The notes under the pieces: model-generated | What the model was told of the DNA's origin: nothing | Databases searched by the model: none | What the model saw: only the letters and a program-made list of their open reading frames with translations | Part shown: piece by piece, positions 53,311-61,961 of the stretch | Layout: the number at the start of each line of letters is the position of its first letter | How positions within the stretch are numbered: position 1 is the stretch's first letter | Assembly: GCA_020832105.1 (NCBI GenBank) | Contig: JAFIFH010000067.1 | Span: 25,158 to 89,157, forward strand | Origin: Idiomarina sp. | GTDB taxonomy: Bacteria; Pseudomonadota; Gammaproteobacteria; Enterobacterales; Alteromonadaceae | Direction of reading: 5' to 3' | Length of the DNA: 64,000 nt | Made by a program: the position numbers and the translations under genes

Positions 53311-53909
53311 ATCAGAAAGTGAAAACCACGATCTTCCTGCTGCCATTGGTTGCCTTCATGGGCATGGCTGTCTTTTTATACAGCGGCCTGTTTTCTGACC
53401 CGAGCAAGCTTGAATCGGCCTTGGTCGGCAGGCAGGTGCCATCGTTTGAACTGCCGGACCTGTATACGCCGGATCGCACCCACAATGAGTCGATTATTGG
53501 CGGCCGGCCGATGCTGCTAAATGTATGGGCCACCTGGTGCCCTACCTGTTACGCAGAACACACGTTCTTAAACCAACTGCGTGAGGAAGGGGTCTATATT
53601 ATTGGCCTGAATTATAAAGATGATTCCCGCCGTGCGGCGGTGAACTGGCTGCAAGAGCTGGATGACCCCTATCAGATTAACCTGTTTGATGAGACCGGCA
53701 TGCTGGCTTTGGATTTAGGCGTGTATGGCGCCCCTGAAACCTACGTGATTGACGCCGACGGGGTGATTTTACATCGCCATGTAGGGGATATGAACCAACG
53801 AGTGTGGGACACCCAGGTGGCGCAGCTTTACTATCAGGCGCGCGTTGCTGCGGGAATGGATGTTCCAGAGCAGTATCAACACCTGGTGGTCGACGGAGGT
53901 AGCCAATGA
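53307..53909 (+). CDS. ccmG: periplasmic thioredoxin CcmG (DsbE)
   Basis: A membrane-anchored thioredoxin that reduces apocytochrome c or CcmH. The 200 residues comprise an N-terminal anchor (8-27), the thioredoxin fold and the active site WCPTC (Cys78, Cys81), with the acidic GVYGAPETY loop and cis-Pro. It overlaps both neighbours by four bases. Confidence 0.96.
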   Translation: MNQKVKTTIFLLPLVAFMGMAVFLYSGLFSDPSKLESALVGRQVPSFELPDLYTPDRTHNESIIGGRPMLLNVWATWCPTCYAEHTFLNQLREEGVYIIGLNYKDDSRRAAVNWLQELDDPYQINLFDETGMLALDLGVYGAPETYVIDADGVILHRHVGDMNQRVWDTQVAQLYYQARVAAGMDVPEQYQHLVVDGGSQ

Positions 53910-54463
53910 CTCAGCGTATCGTACAGAGCTTTTTACTGACGGTGGTGGTGGCATTGAGCAGTATCGCGCTGAGCGCCCTCAGTACCCAGGCGGCGCTGGC
54001 CAATAACGCGGCCTATACCTTTGAAACCGAAGCGCAGGAACGTCAATTCAGGCAGTTAATCAACGAAATACGCTGCCCTAAATGTCAGAACCAGACCATT
54101 GCCGAATCGGATGCCCCCCTGGCGCTGGACTTACGCGAGCGGGTGTATCAGATGACCGTGGACGGCTATAGCCGGGCAGAGATTCTCGACTTCATGCGTA
54201 CTCGCTATGGCGATTTTGTTCATTATAAACCGCCGCTTCGGGCCAGTACGGTGATTCTGTGGGCCGGGCCGGGGCTGGCGCTGTTGATTGGAGTGGTCAC
54301 CGTTATTGGCATCACGCGCCGTCAACGTCGGGCTGAAGGCCTGAGCGCCGAAGAACAAGCACGCCTGAACACCTTGCTAGACGATGAACCATCAGCAGCA
54401 GATTCGTCTCATTCCGATGAGGCCGAATCCGCTAAGACAAACACAAAGGAGCGAGGCGAATGA
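53906..54463 (+). CDS. ccmH: cytochrome c maturation thiol protein CcmH
   Basis: A 185-residue protein with a signal peptide, the redox pair Cys57/Cys60 in IRCPKCQNQTIAESDAPLA, a three-helix domain, and one C-terminal membrane helix followed by an acidic cytoplasmic tail. This is the short CcmH form, with the TPR part encoded separately as ccmI. It binds or reduces the CXXCH site of apocytochromes. Confidence 0.95.
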   Translation: MTQRIVQSFLLTVVVALSSIALSALSTQAALANNAAYTFETEAQERQFRQLINEIRCPKCQNQTIAESDAPLALDLRERVYQMTVDGYSRAEILDFMRTRYGDFVHYKPPLRASTVILWAGPGLALLIGVVTVIGITRRQRRAEGLSAEEQARLNTLLDDEPSAADSSHSDEAESAKTNTKERGE

Positions 54464-55662
54464 TGTGGTATATAGCGCTAGCTATTTTATTGATAGCCGC
54501 CGTCCTGTTGATGCTGCTGGTCAAACGTCAGCAACATACAGCCTATAGTATTCAGGCTGCCAACCGAGAGCTTTACGATTCGCGGTTGGAGGAACTTGCT
54601 GCCGATAACGCCGAAGGTTCGATTACCGATGAAGACTACCAGGCCGCTATCCTTGAGTTGAAAAAATCGTTCGTGGCAGATAACGCGGATGACGAGCGAC
54701 CGATTTTAGAAAAACCTGCGAATATGCTGGTGCCGGTGCTGCTGTTGGTTGGCATCACCCTGGTGTTGTACTTCTGGATGGGTGACAGCTGGCGTCAGCA
54801 GCAACGCGCTGATGACGCGCTGGCGCAGCTCAATGAGTTGTCACAGCAAATCGTCGGCGACAACGCGATGCAGGCGTCCGCTGAAGACATAGAAACCTTT
54901 GCGTTAGGCTTGCGTCAGCGCTTACAGCAGAAACCCGATGCAGGGGCCTGGATGTTGTATGGTCGCCTGATGATGCAAATGCGTCAGATAGAGCAGGCCA
55001 CCGAGGCTTATGAGCGCTCACTGAGCCTTGACCCTGGGCGTACCGCTACCTTGATAGCGCATTCCCAGGCCCTCATTATGCAAGGCAGTGACGGCGATCT
55101 AGCGCGTGCCGCACGCAATATCCGGCGAGTACTTGAAAATCAGCCGATGAATGCAGAGGCACTTGGGTTGCTGGGGATTATCGCTTACGAGCGCGGTGAT
55201 TTTGAGCAAGCCGGACAGGCCTGGAGTATTGCCTTGCAGCTGATTGACGAGAGCGATCCACGGTACGCGGCGATAGAGAACTCTCTGCGTAGTGTTGAAC
55301 AGCGCCTGTCTGGGGACCTTATTTATATTACGGTCACTGTCAATATTAGCGACGAGCTGCGTAATGAACTGCCGCCACAAGCGAATCTATTTGTATTTGT
55401 GCGTGACCCGGACGGTCAGCGCGCACCGGCAGCGGTGGTGCGACAGCCGATTTCTGATCTACCGGTAACTTTGACATTATCCGAGGAAGACGCCATGGTA
55501 GATGGCCATACATTAGCAACTATCCAGAGCTGGCTGGTTGGTGCCCGCCTGACGACAGGGGATACTATCGATATTCGCCCAGGGGTCATGGAAGCCCGAC
55601 CGCGCTTAGTAGAAACCGAATCTGGACAGCAAATTGAGCTGACTATTACTGAGATGCATTAA
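54460..55662 (+). CDS. ccmI: cytochrome c maturation TPR protein CcmI
   Basis: An apocytochrome chaperone of the heme ligase. The 400 residues have two membrane helices (about 2-20 and 90-108) flanking a cytoplasmic loop, TPR motifs (about 160-275: GAWMLYGRLMMQMRQIEQATEAY, GLLGIIAYERGDFEQAGQAW) and a C-terminal beta domain. It corresponds to the C-terminal part of E. coli CcmH. It starts within the ccmH stop and ends on the mlaA start. Confidence 0.93.
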   Translation: MMWYIALAILLIAAVLLMLLVKRQQHTAYSIQAANRELYDSRLEELAADNAEGSITDEDYQAAILELKKSFVADNADDERPILEKPANMLVPVLLLVGITLVLYFWMGDSWRQQQRADDALAQLNELSQQIVGDNAMQASAEDIETFALGLRQRLQQKPDAGAWMLYGRLMMQMRQIEQATEAYERSLSLDPGRTATLIAHSQALIMQGSDGDLARAARNIRRVLENQPMNAEALGLLGIIAYERGDFEQAGQAWSIALQLIDESDPRYAAIENSLRSVEQRLSGDLIYITVTVNISDELRNELPPQANLFVFVRDPDGQRAPAAVVRQPISDLPVTLTLSEEDAMVDGHTLATIQSWLVGARLTTGDTIDIRPGVMEARPRLVETESGQQIELTITEMH

Positions 55663-56555
55663 TGAAACCATGGTTTAAGTTACCGATGATCGCGATCCTG
55701 TGTTTGGGATTTGCAGCCTGTTCTTCGACGCCGAATGGCGACGCGGTGGAGCAGGCTGAGGATGATCAGATGCAGCCTGAACATGCTGCTGAGCCAGACT
55801 TTGACTTTCGCGATGAACGTGACCCATTCGAGGGTTTTAACCGCAGAATGTGGAGTTTTAACCGCAACATTCTTGACCCGTACCTGGTAACGCCTGCGGC
55901 AACCGCATACTCTTACGTACCTGGCCCGCTGCGCTGGGGCCTGTACAATATGACCGAAAACCTCACTGAGCCGGCGTCTGCAGTGAATAACCTGCTGCAA
56001 GGCAAGGGCAAGTCGTCACTGATCAGCGCCAGTCGCTTCGTGCTCAATAGCACCGTGGGTTTATTCGGCTTTTTCGATGTGGCGACTGAAATGGGCCTCG
56101 AACAGGATCGTGAGACCTTTGGTGAAACCCTGGCTATTTGGGGCACCCCAGACGGCCCCTACGTGATGCTGCCGGGCTTTGGCCCAACGGTGGTGATTGA
56201 CCGGGGTGGTGACTTTGTCGATGATTTCTACTCGCCAGCGGCGTTTTTTAATATCTATATCACAGCCGCACGGTTTGTGGTGCGCGGTCTCGAGCAACGC
56301 CTGGAACTGCGTGAAGTAGAACCGATGTTAGAAAACTCCCTCGACGAATATGCGTTCGTTCGTGACGTCTATTTCTCCTACTGGCAGGATAAGGTTTACG
56401 ACGGCGAACCCCCGCGGCAAGACCGTTGGGACCAGGACCTCGATGATTGGGATGACTGGGACGATGAAGGCTGGGCGCAGATTGACTGGTCCCATCGTGG
56501 TTGGGAAAATGACGATGACGCCTGGGCCTGGCAAAGTGTAAAACGCCAGCGCTAG
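55662..56555 (+). CDS. mlaA: outer-membrane lipid-asymmetry lipoprotein MlaA (VacJ)
   Basis: MlaA extracts misplaced phospholipids from the outer leaflet of the outer membrane. Lipobox GFAAC with lipidated Cys20, then the family core DPFEGFNRRMWSFNRNILDPYL and GETLAIWGTPDGPYVMLPGFGP. The last 45 or so residues are a Trp/Asp-rich tail (for example DLDDWDDWDDEGW) not found in the classical protein. The start overlaps the ccmI stop codon (TAATG). Confidence 0.95.
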   Translation: MKPWFKLPMIAILCLGFAACSSTPNGDAVEQAEDDQMQPEHAAEPDFDFRDERDPFEGFNRRMWSFNRNILDPYLVTPAATAYSYVPGPLRWGLYNMTENLTEPASAVNNLLQGKGKSSLISASRFVLNSTVGLFGFFDVATEMGLEQDRETFGETLAIWGTPDGPYVMLPGFGPTVVIDRGGDFVDDFYSPAAFFNIYITAARFVVRGLEQRLELREVEPMLENSLDEYAFVRDVYFSYWQDKVYDGEPPRQDRWDQDLDDWDDWDDEGWAQIDWSHRGWENDDDAWAWQSVKRQR

Positions 56556-56663
56556 TGTATATGACAGTTGCCATAGTGATAATTTCTTTTGGGCTTTAAC
56601 GTTGACGAACTCCGGTCGCTCTACAATGCTTATGCGATGAAACGAGAGCAACTGGAGGCAAGC

Positions 56664-57665
56664 ATGCTCAGTACACGGGTACTGCTGATTGAGGACGACC
56701 CGGTTTTCCAAGGTTTGGTTCGTCGCTTTTTAGAGCAGCGTAGTTATCATGTGGTCTGTGCGGATGATGGTGAGCAAGGTCTCAAATTAGCCAAGCGAGA
56801 CGAGATTGACGTCGTACTTTGTGATTTAAACCTGCCTGGCATAAGCGGACTGGAAGTCTTAGAGGCACTACTACATAGTTTTTCGCAGCTACCAATTATA
56901 GTGATTTCCGCATCGGAACGAATGTCTGACATTCGCGAGGCGGTCCGGCTTGGTGCCTGGGACTACATGGTTAAACCCATAGAGCAGTTGGAAACGATTG
57001 ATATCGCCATCCAGAACTGTCTCAATCGCTCGACCCTGGAACATAATTGGGAAATGGAACGGTGGGAGCTGGATGATCATATCGACGTGCTGTTCGACAG
57101 TGACGAGATGGTGCAACAGCTTGCTGCTGACCTAACGCCGCACGAGCCTTTGCAGTTAGGTTCATTTGAAGTATCGCATCAGGTTGCCGAAGATGACCAC
57201 GACAGTTATTGGGTGGACTACCATCGGTTACCTGACAATCAAGCGATTGTGGTGATAGCCAGCGCTCAGGCGTTGACCGGGCAAAGCTTATTGTCGCTAC
57301 TGGTGCTAAAAACCATCTTTAACCCTATCGTACGCAGTGCAAGCTCAAACCATCCGCGCATGCTGCAAGAGCCCCATAAAATTCTTGAGCGGCTCAACGT
57401 AGAGTTATGCCACTCTAAAATGAAATCAGCTTTCGATATGGTGCTGTTATGGCTTGATGGCGACAGTGGCACGATGCACTGGGGCCATGCCGGTGACAGC
57501 CTGCGCATGAGCCTGGACAGTAAACCCGACCTGGCATTGGGCATCTGGGCCCATGCCAACTATCAAGCCCACCAGGGTAAGGTGCAAAGCGGTGATCAAC
57601 TGAGTATCGGCGATGACACCAGCTTTGTTCGTATTCTAAACCGCAAAGCCGTCTCAGCGGCCTGA
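56664..57665 (+). CDS. RssB-like response regulator with PP2C-type effector
   Basis: The 333 residues contain a receiver domain with Asp54 (VLCDLNLPGISG), Ser in VISASE and Lys in MVKPIE, then a C-terminal domain related to PP2C/SpoIIE phosphatases (VVVIASAQALTGQSLL, LLWLDGDSGTMHWGHAGDSLRM) that seems to lack the full set of metal-binding Asp residues. This is the layout of RssB, the adaptor that delivers RpoS to ClpXP. The start is ATG 56664 with GGAGG five bases upstream; longer starts at 56637 and 56589 lack this. The RssB identity is an inference. Confidence 0.75.
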   Translation: MLSTRVLLIEDDPVFQGLVRRFLEQRSYHVVCADDGEQGLKLAKRDEIDVVLCDLNLPGISGLEVLEALLHSFSQLPIIVISASERMSDIREAVRLGAWDYMVKPIEQLETIDIAIQNCLNRSTLEHNWEMERWELDDHIDVLFDSDEMVQQLAADLTPHEPLQLGSFEVSHQVAEDDHDSYWVDYHRLPDNQAIVVIASAQALTGQSLLSLLVLKTIFNPIVRSASSNHPRMLQEPHKILERLNVELCHSKMKSAFDMVLLWLDGDSGTMHWGHAGDSLRMSLDSKPDLALGIWAHANYQAHQGKVQSGDQLSIGDDTSFVRILNRKAVSAA

Positions 57666-58007
57666 ATTTTGCTCGTCTTCCTGGCTACTGCCTGGTTCTT
57701 CCTGTTGTGCACGAAAGTCCTCTGCAGCTTGAGGCAGATAGGGCAGAGCAAGGTTTAACGTCAATGGGTGCAGCAGTAGTGGGTAGAGCAGCCCAGCTGC
57801 CAGCAGGGCAAGGATACGCAACGTCCAGCCTTCGACACTGACCAATTGCCAGAACAAGACGATAAGAACAAGCAATTTTAAGGTATTGGTAAAAAAACGC
57901 CGCGGCAAAGGCATGGCTCGCGCGGCGCCTTGAATAATTTGTGCACGTTCTGTGGCGCGAAATTTGGCCAGGCTCGGAATTTTCCGCGCACTCCAGTAAA
58001 TCTTCAT
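57654..58007 (-). CDS. small membrane protein of unknown function (DUF6170-like)
   Basis: A 117-residue protein with a basic N-terminal segment starting MKIYWSARKIPSLAKF, two hydrophobic helices (about 44-60 and 63-82) and an acidic Gln/Glu-rich tail. It resembles a small family in Alteromonadales (possibly DUF6170). No function is known to me. It converges with the RssB-like gene, overlapping by 12 bases, and is divergent from galU. Confidence 0.6.
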   Translation of the reverse strand: MKIYWSARKIPSLAKFRATERAQIIQGAARAMPLPRRFFTNTLKLLVLIVLFWQLVSVEGWTLRILALLAAGLLYPLLLHPLTLNLALPYLPQAAEDFRAQQEEPGSSQEDEQNSGR

Positions 58008-58109
58008 AACAACATCCTAAAAGCTTGGTTCAGACCACCTGCATGATATCATTTCCCGCACGGACAATGCTAAACTTGAGCATGCAAATTTAACCACAAG
58101 GACAGAACC

Positions 58110-59021
58110 ATGACTAAGATGTCAGCGACGTCAGGGCAAAAAATTTCTAAAGTGATTATTCCCGTGGCGGGCCTGGGCACACGAATGCTGCCTGCAACCA
58201 AGGCGATTCCCAAGGAGATGCTGCCGTTAGTGGACAAGCCGCTAATCCAGTACATTGTCAATGAATGTGCAGCAGCCGGCCTGACAGAAATTATTCTGGT
58301 CACTCATTCAAGTAAGAACTCCATTGAGAACCATTTTGATACCAGTTTTGAGCTTGAAGCAACCCTCGAGAGCCGGGTTAAGCGCCAATTGCTTGAAGAA
58401 GTACAGAGTATTTGCCCGCCAGGCGTGACTATTATGCATGTGCGTCAGGGTGTCGCTAAGGGGCTGGGCCATGCCATACTCACTGCGCGCCCATTGGTTG
58501 GAGACGAACCTTTTGCCGTGGTGCTACCGGATGTACTCATCGATGATGTGGCGTCTGATGCGCACAAAGACAACATGGCTGAGATGGTGGCGACTTTTGC
58601 TGAGCAAGGGGTGAGCCAGGTGATGGTTGAGAAAGTCCCGCAGGAGCTGGTGAGCAGCTATGGTGTGGCTGATATTGGCGGTGCTAAGTTAAAAGCTGGT
58701 GAGCAGGCGCCTATTCATCAATTGGTGGAAAAACCGCCGGTAGAGACTGCGCCGTCTGATCTGGCGGTCGTTGGCCGTTATGTGTTCACCCGTGAATTAT
58801 GGCCATTATTAGCTGTCACCCCAGTGGGCGCTGGCAACGAAGTACAGTTGACAGACGCGATCGCAATGCTACTTAAAGAGCAGCCAGTGAACGCTTATTA
58901 TATGAAAGGCAGAAGCCATGACTGTGGCAACAAGCTTGGCTATGTGCAGGCATTTGTAGAGTACGCAAAACGCCACCCTGAATTTGGTGCCGAGTTTAAA
59001 GCATGGTTGGATAAAGCGTAG
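58110..59021 (+). CDS. galU: UTP-glucose-1-phosphate uridylyltransferase
   Basis: GalU makes UDP-glucose for surface polysaccharides. The 303 residues begin the nucleotidyltransferase domain with [25 protein letters not shown], followed by VVLPDVLID and the Lys-containing GVADIGG..QLVEKP region. AAGGA precedes ATG 58110. The stop codon TAG at 59019-59021 is formed by the GTAG of an adjoining REP unit. Confidence 0.96.
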   Translation: MTKMSATSGQKISKVIIPVAGLGTRMLPATKAIPKEMLPLVDKPLIQYIVNECAAAGLTEIILVTHSSKNSIENHFDTSFELEATLESRVKRQLLEEVQSICPPGVTIMHVRQGVAKGLGHAILTARPLVGDEPFAVVLPDVLIDDVASDAHKDNMAEMVATFAEQGVSQVMVEKVPQELVSSYGVADIGGAKLKAGEQAPIHQLVEKPPVETAPSDLAVVGRYVFTRELWPLLAVTPVGAGNEVQLTDAIAMLLKEQPVNAYYMKGRSHDCGNKLGYVQAFVEYAKRHPEFGAEFKAWLDKA

Positions 59022-59073
59022 GTCAGGCTTCGCCTGACGTTCCGCAATGGTGCGGCGTCAGGCGCAGTCTTTC
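59017..59073. repeat. REP pair overlapping the galU stop codon
   Basis: A plus-orientation unit GTAGGTCAGGC-TTC-GCCTGACG starting at 59018, and a partial inverted unit (GTCAGGCGCAGTC) that has lost its CTGACCTAC end. Confidence 0.8.
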
Positions 59074-59113
59074 ATACATGCAATGTGGCAGCGTGAACAC
59101 CATGCCCCACAAA

Positions 59114-60043
59114 TCAACCAGCTACTGCGTGCCCCTGGGTGTTAGGAATGCTGGTTGCAGTCATCTTTAGCAGCATGTCTGCCAGCAGTTTGCTGCACGG
59201 CCCTGTTTTCTCACCTTTTGGTAAGACCAGGTATAACAAACCACTGCGATAGGAACTGCCGTCGATCTTAAGACGGGTAAGTTCGTTACGTTGTAAACAT
59301 TCTTCAATCATATAGGTTGGTAACCAACAGAAACCAAGCCCACTCTTGACCAAGCGTAATGCTTCATCAAAATGACTGACAGTCCAACGTTGCTCCGCTT
59401 TCAACCAGCCAGAGGTTTCGTTTGGTCTGTTGGCCGTGTCACGGATAACAACCTGCAAATGATTAAGTAGATCGGCCTGTTTGATAGGCTGAGGTAACTT
59501 GGCAAGTTCATGTTGTGGATGACACACCAGCTCCATGCGAAACTCGCCAAAGGGCTCACCTAACACACCTTTTGGCAGGTTATGGGTGATCACAACATCT
59601 GCTGACTGGTCCACGATCTGCTCGAGGGTGCCGGTCAGTACAGTGTCGTCAATGACCAAGCGACTGCCGCGGCTTTCACGATTGAAATCAGCGAACACTG
59701 ATAACAACGGTGAGCGGTCACAAACCATTTCAATGGCAAGACTAACTTCCGGCTCCCAGCCGAAGTGAAGATTGTCAGCGAGCTGTTCAAGCTCGGTTAT
59801 GGTTTGGGTGAGCTGACGCGAACGACGTAACATTACTTCACCGATGTCGGTGAGGTAAGCTTTGCGCCCACGTACTTCAAGCAGTTGAACACCAAGAACC
59901 TGCTGCAGCTTAGCCACTGCATGGTTTAATGAAGATTGGCTCTTATTCAGTTGTTCAGCCGCATGAGCATAGCCGCCAAAATCGACAACGGCTTGCAAAA
60001 TACGCCATTGCTCTACGGTGGTTTTTGGTCTGTAAACGCTCAC
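59114..60043 (-). CDS. LysR-family transcriptional regulator
   Basis: The 309 residues comprise an N-terminal winged HTH (EQWRILQAVVDFGGYAHAAEQLNKSQSSLNHAVAKLQQ) and an effector-binding domain with VVITHNLPKGVLGEPFGE. The GTG at 60043 is preferred: AAGGA lies seven bases upstream, whereas the longer start at 60058 is a TTG without a site. Its targets are unknown; neighbours on the minus strand are cmoB and cmoA, on the other side galU. Confidence 0.9.
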   Translation of the reverse strand: MSVYRPKTTVEQWRILQAVVDFGGYAHAAEQLNKSQSSLNHAVAKLQQVLGVQLLEVRGRKAYLTDIGEVMLRRSRQLTQTITELEQLADNLHFGWEPEVSLAIEMVCDRSPLLSVFADFNRESRGSRLVIDDTVLTGTLEQIVDQSADVVITHNLPKGVLGEPFGEFRMELVCHPQHELAKLPQPIKQADLLNHLQVVIRDTANRPNETSGWLKAEQRWTVSHFDEALRLVKSGLGFCWLPTYMIEECLQRNELTRLKIDGSSYRSGLLYLVLPKGEKTGPCSKLLADMLLKMTATSIPNTQGHAVAG

Positions 60044-60102
60044 GTTATATTCCTTCAAACATCAGGAGGTCGCAGGCTTAGCCCGACTCGCATTGATGTT
60101 TG

Positions 60103-61080
60103 TCAAATTCTGCGAGCCGTAATTACCGCACGTAATGGTGCGGGATACCCTTCAATAGTCTTACTTACATCATTTGGATCAAGAAAATCCGATAAAGATT
60201 GATTTTCCATCCATGGTGTAGTTCGTTGTTCATCAACCGTAGTCTGATTGATATCCACTACGTTGATGTCGGTAAAACCTGTTCTGCGTAACCACAGGCA
60301 AAGTGTCTCGGTGCTAGGTAAAAACCAGACGTTGCGCATTTGTGCATAACGACCTTCCGGCATTAGCACACAGTGCTCGTCCCCTTCAACCACCAACGTC
60401 TCCAGCACTAGCTGACCTCCGCGACGCAATTGATCGCGGCATTGTATCAGAAAATCGATAGGAGAGCGTCGATGATATAGAACACCCATGGTAAATACTG
60501 TGTCAAAGACTTCAAGTTTCGGTAGGTCTTCCACCCCTAAAGGTAGCAGATCTACGTCAGTTGCAAGGGAAATTGGCACATACTTTTGTATGGCTTTGAA
60601 CTGCATTACGAAAAGCTGCCCGGGATCGATACCAATCGCCATCTGCGCGCCAGCACCCTTCATGCGCCATAAATGATAGCCGCTACCGCAGCCGATATCC
60701 AGAACATAACGTCCTGCTAAATTATCAATATGTGGGAGAACCCGCTCCCATTTCCAGTCAGAGCGCCATTCAGTGTCAATGTAAAGGCCAAATAAATCGA
60801 ATGGACCTTTGCGCCACGGCTTCATTTGCTTAAGTAAACCCTCAAGCTTTGCGCGGTTGCCGTCGTCGATGTCCTGTGCAGTACCAATTTTTACCTGAGA
60901 ACTGAAATCAACAATGTCAGTGTTAAGCTCCGGCAATAGGTGGAGAATTTTGACCCACCTGGCAAAATCGCCATGCAGCTGATGTTCTTGCCAACGATGT
61001 ACGTCCGCCGGTAAGGAGCGCAGCCAGTGGTGTAGTGGGGATTTCGCTATTCTTGCATAAAAATCTGAGTAATCAATCAC
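60103..61080 (-). CDS. cmoB: tRNA U34 carboxymethyltransferase CmoB
   Basis: CmoB transfers a carboxymethyl group from carboxy-SAM to 5-hydroxyuridine at tRNA position 34, giving cmo5U. The 325 residues have the N-terminal CmoB domain (WRKGPFDLFGLYIDTEWRSDWKW) and the methyltransferase motif VLDIGCGSGYHLWRM with TMGVLYHRRSP. It lies 7 bases downstream of cmoA, which supplies its cofactor. Confidence 0.97.
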   Translation of the reverse strand: MIDYSDFYARIAKSPLHHWLRSLPADVHRWQEHQLHGDFARWVKILHLLPELNTDIVDFSSQVKIGTAQDIDDGNRAKLEGLLKQMKPWRKGPFDLFGLYIDTEWRSDWKWERVLPHIDNLAGRYVLDIGCGSGYHLWRMKGAGAQMAIGIDPGQLFVMQFKAIQKYVPISLATDVDLLPLGVEDLPKLEVFDTVFTMGVLYHRRSPIDFLIQCRDQLRRGGQLVLETLVVEGDEHCVLMPEGRYAQMRNVWFLPSTETLCLWLRRTGFTDINVVDINQTTVDEQRTTPWMENQSLSDFLDPNDVSKTIEGYPAPLRAVITARRI

Positions 61081-61087
61081 ATGTAAC

Positions 61088-61870
61088 CTATTTTACGGCG
61101 AAACTAGAAGTGAAGTTGTAGTAACGGAACCAGTTTTGTACGTGGGTGAAACCAACAGCATGCAACCGCTGCATATGCTCATCTAAGCTATTCAGGCGCA
61201 TGACATTTTCTATGGCTGCACGCTTTTGACTGATTTCTAATTCGCTATAGCCATTGTCCCGTTTAAACTCATGGTGAAGATCGACCAGCAGGTCGTTACT
61301 AAAGTTGTCTGGCTCCTGCACTTTTTCCGACAGGATCAGAATACCGCCCGGTACCAGCGCGTGATAAAGGCGCTGCAGTAAATTCTCGCGTTGTTGCGGG
61401 GGAATGAACTGCAACGTAAAATTGAGCACAATCACCGACGCGGGCTGGTATTCGGTGGTCACAATATCAGCTAAGCGAATGTCCACCGGGGTGTCTCCGC
61501 GAAATGCGTTGACGTGATTCTGGCAACGCTCGACCATGGCTTTTGAATTATCGATACCAATAATCAGGCAGTCTTTGGCCGGATTATTTTGCTTCATGGC
61601 AAGGGTCGCGGCCCCCAGTGAACAACCAAGGTCATAGAGCCGGGTGTTTGCCTGGGCAAAGCGTTGGGTAAGCCGGCCGATACCATGAATCATGCTGGCG
61701 TAACCAGGTACCGAGCGGTTGATCATGTCTGGAAAGACATCTGCCACGCGCTCATCGAAAGTAAAGTCAGCCACTTGCTGTTGCGGTTTGGCGTAAATAG
61801 CGTCCCGAGTCGCGCCGCTATGCGAGTATAATGTATCGCCTGGGATGCTTTTTTCAGGGAAATCTGTCAT
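61088..61870 (-). CDS. cmoA: carboxy-SAM synthase CmoA
   Basis: CmoA converts SAM and prephenate to carboxy-SAM for CmoB. The 260 residues contain the SAM-binding fold LYDLGCSLGAATLAM, IIGIDNSKAMVERC and VILNFTLQFIPP. The start is MTDFPEKSIPGD at 61870; the open frame continues 62 codons upstream but reads through the divergent promoter region. It is divergent from the diguanylate cyclase gene. Confidence 0.97.
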   Translation of the reverse strand: MTDFPEKSIPGDTLYSHSGATRDAIYAKPQQQVADFTFDERVADVFPDMINRSVPGYASMIHGIGRLTQRFAQANTRLYDLGCSLGAATLAMKQNNPAKDCLIIGIDNSKAMVERCQNHVNAFRGDTPVDIRLADIVTTEYQPASVIVLNFTLQFIPPQQRENLLQRLYHALVPGGILILSEKVQEPDNFSNDLLVDLHHEFKRDNGYSELEISQKRAAIENVMRLNSLDEHMQRLHAVGFTHVQNWFRYYNFTSSFAVK

Positions 61871-61961
61871 AACAGTACATTTATATAAATGAAATACATG
61901 ATCGAATTGTAACTGAAGCCGAGCGTGGCAACCAGTTAGAATAAACAGGCGACAGAACCGG

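Noticed and set aside
142-59073. REP clusters as a CRISPR array
   Set aside because: Units are scattered over 59 kb, palindromic, in both orientations, with irregular spacing and no cas genes.
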